From Microbacterium terricola (GTDB lineage Bacteria > Actinomycetota > Actinomycetes > Actinomycetales > Microbacteriaceae), in assembly GCF_027943945.1 (NCBI RefSeq), contig NZ_AP027141.1:248001-312000 (forward strand): DNA of 64,000 nt, read 5' to 3'. The position numbers and the translations under genes are program-made. Shown in pieces: positions 60,648-64,000 of this stretch. The notes beneath the pieces are model-generated. The model saw nothing but the letters and a program-made list of their open reading frames with translations, ran no database searches and had not been told where the DNA came from. The stretch's first letter is position 1. Each line of letters begins with the position of its first letter.

Positions 60648-61208
60648 TCAGTCGCACGCGCCCCACTGGCCGAGTCCGGCCTCCCGCGCGCCACGAGCCG
60701 ACGCGGCGAGCAGGCCCGCGTAGGTGGTGTTCGGCTCGAAGGACAGCGGCTCGGCGTCACCGGATGCGGTGAGCCGCTCGTTGATGAAGCGGCCGTCGTC
60801 GGTCCACAGGTAGAAGAGCCACCGGTCGTAGCGGTCGCGCGGATCGGCGTCGGGCGCCGCCCATACGGTACTGCCCACGGGCGCCAGGGCGAGGAGGGCG
60901 TCTCGGGCGTCGAGCGCCCCGCATTCCTCCACGGGCGAGCGCTCGGGGGTGTCGATGCCGATCAGCCGCACCTTCAGCTCGCCGGCGGACTCGACGACGG
61001 CGTTCGGCCGGTCGAGCGTGGCGCGCAGGGTGTCGCCGTCCCACACCGACGCCACGGTCAGCGCGAACGCGTCGGCCGGCCGCGTCGGGGCTCCTGTGGC
61101 TCGGTCAGCCAGGCTCTGCGTGCCGGACCACCAGCCCGCGCCGAGCGCGACCGCGGCGACGATGAGCAGCACCAGGGCCGCTCTCGGACCGCCGGTGCCC
61201 CTCGCCAT
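60648..61208 (-). CDS. Secreted thermonuclease-family nuclease
   Basis: A 186-residue SNase-like nuclease with an N-terminal membrane helix (AALVLLIVAAVALGAGWW). The OB-fold core contains VWDGDTLRATL, VRLIGIDTPERSPVEECG and DRYDRWLFYLW, with the Asp/Arg/Glu active-site equivalents. It probably acts outside, anchored or released. Minus-strand TAGCCT is 6 nt before ATG 61208. Confidence 0.88.
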   Translation of the reverse strand: MARGTGGPRAALVLLIVAAVALGAGWWSGTQSLADRATGAPTRPADAFALTVASVWDGDTLRATLDRPNAVVESAGELKVRLIGIDTPERSPVEECGALDARDALLALAPVGSTVWAAPDADPRDRYDRWLFYLWTDDGRFINERLTASGDAEPLSFEPNTTYAGLLAASARGAREAGLGQWGACD

Positions 61209-61396
61209 CCGCCGAGGCTAGCGGCGGGGTCCGACGGCGGTCGGTGCGAGGTCGGGCGCGCCCGCGCCCAGCGTGCACAGCTGCGGGGATGCGGCCGGAC
61301 ACGCCGTGCCGCTGCATCCCTCTCCGGCGTGTCGCCGAGGATCTCCGCCGTTGTGCTCGGGCCACGTGCCCGAAGGAGGTGGGGATGCCCGGGCGG
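61209..61396. other. 188-bp gap with hairpins, no gene seen
   Basis: GACACGCCG (61298-61306) and CGGCGTGTC (61325-61333) form a 9-bp stem with an 18-nt loop; TCGGGC-CACGT-GCCCGA (61357-61373) is a second. They may terminate the hexapeptide gene transcript. The TAGCCT box of the nuclease gene is at 61215-61220. Confidence 0.5.
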
Positions 61397-61804
61397 TCAG
61401 GCGGCCAGGCGGAGGCCCCTGCGGTCGGTCGCGACGCGCTCGCCGTCGGCGATCGTCTCGTCGTCGCCGATCAGGGAGCCGGTGGCGACCCGCGCGCCGT
61501 TGCCGACGTGGGTGCGGATGCCGATCTTCGCGCTCGCGCCGATCGCGGCGCCGGCGCCGATGTGGGCGTGCGGCGCGATCTCGGCGTTGGTGCCGATGTC
61601 CGCATCGGACTCGACCCAGACCCCGCGGCCGACGTGTGCGCCGGCGGCGATGTGCACGCCCGGCTCGACATAGGCGCCCAGTTCGACGACCGCGCTCGGG
61701 TGCACCTTGGCGCCGTGCGCGACGAGACCGCGTCCGTTGACGTGCTTGCGGTAGCGCAGCGTCTCGCCCCGGTCGTTCTCGATGTCGATGTAGTTCTTGC
61801 CCAC
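61397..61804 (-). CDS. Hexapeptide-repeat (left-handed beta-helix) protein
   Basis: A 135-residue protein. After a short lead (GKNYIDIENDRGETLRYRK) it has about ten hexapeptide turns: VHPSAVVELGAYVEPGVHI, GRGVWVESDADIGTNAEI, PHAHIGAGAAIGASAKIGI. This forms a left-handed beta-helix as in acyltransferases and gamma-carbonic anhydrases, but no His triad or acyltransferase tail is visible. GTG 61804 is preferred, since GGAGGG is 4-5 nt upstream; GTG 61822 is six codons longer. Confidence 0.8.
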   Translation of the reverse strand: MGKNYIDIENDRGETLRYRKHVNGRGLVAHGAKVHPSAVVELGAYVEPGVHIAAGAHVGRGVWVESDADIGTNAEIAPHAHIGAGAAIGASAKIGIRTHVGNGARVATGSLIGDDETIADGERVATDRRGLRLAA

Positions 61805-61900
61805 GGATCCCTCCAACGGCACTTTTCCGTGCCGAGTACATCAATAACCTCGCCGCGGCCGGATTCATTCCCGGTCGCACCGGCAGGTAGGGTGCCGCAT

Positions 61901-62569
61901 GTGACTCACGCGCCCGACCCCGGCTTCGACCCCGATGACACCGCCTCGGGCCCGACGCTCGTGTTCGATTCGCAGACGATGGCGCACAGCATCCCCGAGG
62001 ACATCCTCGGCATCCTGACCGGCACGTTCGCGGCCTCGCTGGGCCTGTATCTGCTGCAGGCGAGCCAGGCGGTCACGGGCGGCACGGCGGGCCTCGCGCT
62101 GCTGGTCGACTACGCGACGACGTGGCCGTTCTGGCTCATCTTCGCGCTGGTGAACCTGCCGTTCGCCGCGCTCGCGATCTGGCAGAAGGGGTGGGACTTC
62201 ACGATCCGGACGGCGATCTCGATCGCCCTGGTGTCGGGCTTCTCGGTGGTCAACCACGCCCTCTTCGACATCGCGGCCATCGACCCGATCTACGGCACGC
62301 TCGGCGGCAATCTGCTCGCCGGCGTCGGGCTGCTCATCCTCTTCCGGCACCGGGCGAGCCTCGGCGGCGTCAACATCATCGCGCTGGTCGTGCAGGAGCG
62401 CACCGGCTTCCGGGCGGGGTGGACGCAGCTGGTCTTCGACGTGCTGATCATCGCCGGCGCGCTGTTCGTGGTGCCGTGGCCCAACGTCCTGATGAGCGCC
62501 GCCGGCGCCGTGCTGCTCAGCCTGGTGCTCGCGATGAACCACCGCCCCGGCAGGTACATCGGGCACTGA
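61901..62569 (+). CDS. YitT-family membrane protein
   Basis: A 222-residue membrane protein of the YitT/DUF161 group. DILGILTGTFAASLGLYLL, TGGTAGLALLVDYATTWPF and GVGLLILFRHRASLGGVNIIAL are the family motifs, with about six helices. The role is unknown. TAGGGT (61888-61893) is 7 nt before GTG 61901, fitting a leaderless start. Confidence 0.85.
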   Translation: MTHAPDPGFDPDDTASGPTLVFDSQTMAHSIPEDILGILTGTFAASLGLYLLQASQAVTGGTAGLALLVDYATTWPFWLIFALVNLPFAALAIWQKGWDFTIRTAISIALVSGFSVVNHALFDIAAIDPIYGTLGGNLLAGVGLLILFRHRASLGGVNIIALVVQERTGFRAGWTQLVFDVLIIAGALFVVPWPNVLMSAAGAVLLSLVLAMNHRPGRYIGH

Positions 62570-62587
62570 CCCGTTCAGCGCGCGGGG

Positions 62588-63148
62588 TCAGGCGGGCGGG
62601 GGGTTGGAGCGGCGCGGGCGTCGCGCGATCAGGTAGATGACTCCGGCGACGAGCCCCGCGAGGCCGAGCCCCACCACCCAGGGCAGCCAGCCGGGCGTGC
62701 CGGTCTCCGTCGCGGGGGCTGCCTCGGTGGGCGTGGGGCTCGGCGTCGCGCTCGCGGTCGGAGTCGGAGTCGGCGTCGGCGTCGGGCTGGCGGTGGCCGA
62801 GCTGCTCTCGGTGGGCTCAGGCGTCGGCTCTGCCGAGGGCTCCTCTGTGGGCTCCGCGCTGGGCCCGCTCGTCGGCTCCGCCGTGGGCGCTGCACTGGGC
62901 TCCTCCGTCGGCTCGCTCGTCGGCTCCTCCGTGGGCTCCTCCGTGGGATGGGGAGTCCGCGTCGGCAGGCTCGGCAGCGTGCGCGTCGGCGTCGGTGACG
63001 CGAACGTGCGCGTCGGGCTGGCCGTCGGCGACGCCGTCGGCAGGCGGCTTCCGTCGATGAGGCTGCACCCCGCGACGGCCGAGACCATCGCGATGCCGGT
63101 GAGGACGATCGCGGCCACCCTGATCGGAACCCAGCGCGTGCGTGACAT
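62588..63148 (-). CDS. Pro/Thr/Glu-rich lipoprotein with C-terminal membrane helix
   Basis: A 186-residue surface protein. The signal ends in a lipobox (VSAVAGCSL, Cys about 28). Residues about 40-145 are repeat-like Pro-Thr-Glu/Ser (PTEEPTEEPTSEPTEEPS, PTPTPTPTPT), a stiff stalk. The end has a helix GWLPWVVGLGLAGLVAGVIYLI and a basic RRPRRS, like a sortase-less anchor. Being anchored at both ends is unusual. No partner gene is evident. Confidence 0.75.
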   Translation of the reverse strand: MSRTRWVPIRVAAIVLTGIAMVSAVAGCSLIDGSRLPTASPTASPTRTFASPTPTRTLPSLPTRTPHPTEEPTEEPTSEPTEEPSAAPTAEPTSGPSAEPTEEPSAEPTPEPTESSSATASPTPTPTPTPTASATPSPTPTEAAPATETGTPGWLPWVVGLGLAGLVAGVIYLIARRPRRSNPPPA

Positions 63149-63229
63149 CGGTGCCCTTTCGCGAAACCACCGGAATCGTGGCAGGCGCGGCGCGGCACCG
63201 GCATCCCCCGTCGTGGGTGAGATGGCCGA

Positions 63230-64000
63230 TCAGCGCTGGCAGGCGGGGCACCAGAAGACGTTGCGCAGCTTCGTCGGGTCGGCGCCGAGTTCGCTGCGGC
63301 GGACGAGGGTGCCGCAGCGACGGCAGGGCCGGTGCTCGCGCCCGTAGACCCAGGTCGCGCGCCCGGGCCGCGCGTCGCCCGTGAACGTGCGCGGCGTGCG
63401 GTCGCGGTTGGCCCTGATCATGCGGGCGCCGAGGTCGACGAGGGCCGCGGCATCCACCTCCGTCGCCGGCGTCGTCGGCAGCACGCCCCGGACGAAGAGG
63501 ATCTCGTTCGCGTACTCGTTGCCGAAGCCGGCGATGTTCCGCTGATCCTGGATCGCGACATGCACCGGCCGAGGATCCGCCTGCAGGCGGGCGGCGGCGA
63601 GCGCGGGATCCCAGTCGTCGGCCAGCGGGTCTGGGCCGAGATAGCCGACGAGCTCCTCCTCGTCGCGCGTGGGCACGAGCTTCACCTCGGCCAGCTCGAA
63701 CCCCACGGCCTCGCGCGCCGCGGTGCCGACGATCGCCCTGGCCGTGAATGCGGGCTTGCTCCACCGTGCGCCGCGGGCGAACACCCGCCACTCGCCCTCC
63801 ATCTTGAGGTGCGAGTGCAGCGTCCACTCGCCCACGCGCAGCAGCAGGTGCTTGCCGCGCGAGACCGAGCCGCCGACTCTCTCGCCGGTGAGGTCGGCCG
63901 TCGCCGCTCGGGGCACGCGCAGTTCGAACCGGGTGACCTCGGCACCGGTCAGTGCCTCGTCGAGCCGGCGGGCGGTGCGGTAGACGGTGTCGCCCTCAGG
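63230..64000 (-). CDS. nei2: Nei/Fpg-family DNA glycosylase (start codon outside window)
   Basis: The visible 256 residues begin at the Pro-Glu of the conserved PEGDTVYRTARRLDEAL, so only the initiating Met is missing. The N-terminal Pro is the Schiff-base nucleophile and Glu the acid. Middle motifs: LHSHLKMEGEWRVF and IAGFGNEYANEILF (helix-two-turn-helix). The C-terminal zinc finger CRRCGTLV..FWCPACQR is complete. It removes oxidised pyrimidines and cuts AP sites. Actinobacterial Nei2 is the closest kind by pattern. Confidence 0.92.
   Translation of the reverse strand, partial: PEGDTVYRTARRLDEALTGAEVTRFELRVPRAATADLTGERVGGSVSRGKHLLLRVGEWTLHSHLKMEGEWRVFARGARWSKPAFTARAIVGTAAREAVGFELAEVKLVPTRDEEELVGYLGPDPLADDWDPALAAARLQADPRPVHVAIQDQRNIAGFGNEYANEILFVRGVLPTTPATEVDAAALVDLGARMIRANRDRTPRTFTGDARPGRATWVYGREHRPCRRCGTLVRRSELGADPTKLRNVFWCPACQR

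Noticed and set aside
62637..63347. A Gly/Val-repeat protein (GVGVGVGVGLAV) on the plus strand
   Set aside because: It is the antisense of the Pro/Thr repeat lipoprotein; no ribosome site.

Overview
This 64 kb window is chromosomal DNA of a high-GC actinobacterium, most likely Microbacteriaceae and probably Microbacterium or a close relative. The call rests on base composition, on four copies of a short protein family (DUF7882) typical of that family, on GTP-type PEP carboxykinase and actinobacterial RadA, DUF6194, DUF7144 and LtrA proteins, on Nei2-type glycosylase, and on many genes whose -10 box lies 6-7 nt before the start codon (leaderless mRNAs). There is no rRNA, CRISPR array, integrase, transposase, phage gene or replication origin. 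One tRNA gene, tRNA-Ser(CGA), is present. The region reads as ordinary core/accessory chromosome rich in small regulatory modules. Identities come from reading the translations; no database search was possible.

Layout. 0-5 kb: the tail of a GntR/FadR regulator, an SseB-like protein, then radA, ldh, a drug-type MFS pump and its TetR on the minus strand. 5-15 kb: DUF899, tRNA-Ser, DUF998, a methyltransferase, an alpha/beta hydrolase overlapping a GerW/YtfJ-like protein, ltrA, pckG, and a TetR with a clear operator facing a 74-residue protein. 15-19 kb: a compact c-di-GMP module made of an RsbQ-like hydrolase translationally coupled to a PAS-GAF-GGDEF cyclase, with a divergent stand-alone EAL phosphodiesterase. 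19-27 kb: a small-acid catabolic regulon (AtuA/DUF1446, DUF4387, RraA-like, MFS, 2-hydroxyacid dehydrogenase, MFS) around a FadR-type regulator, with two matching 16-bp operators.

27-46 kb: many stress-type genes (GlsB/YeaQ, Zn alcohol dehydrogenase, SRPBCC, PadR-DUF1048-ABC exporter, an odd CGNR zinc finger-LacI HTH fusion, NAD(P)HX dehydratase, CPBP protease, a Dps-led operon with acyl-CoA dehydrogenase, PIG-L/methyltransferase fusion and glycosyltransferase, SDR, K+ channel, cardiolipin synthase). Five divergent gaps here carry the same GGGGTTGAC element, suggesting a shared stress control. 46-64 kb: a MalT-like LuxR regulator, AI-2E family permease, two long perfect palindromes, TetR-MFS, EamA, RNase HI, SLC13 and CDF transporters, two DUF7882 genes tail to tail, TspO-related protein, glutamine amidotransferase, a LysR effector domain with no HTH but an AT-hook-like tail, DUF1304, nuclease, hexapeptide-repeat protein, YitT, a Pro/Thr/Glu-rich lipoprotein and a Nei-type glycosylase running off the end.

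The best candidate for something new is the RsbQ-PAS-GAF-GGDEF/EAL module. In Bacillus RsbQ feeds a PAS-PP2C phosphatase; here the same kind of hydrolase is wired to c-di-GMP. Next are the DUF7882 family, the CGNR-LacI fusion and the shared stress motif.
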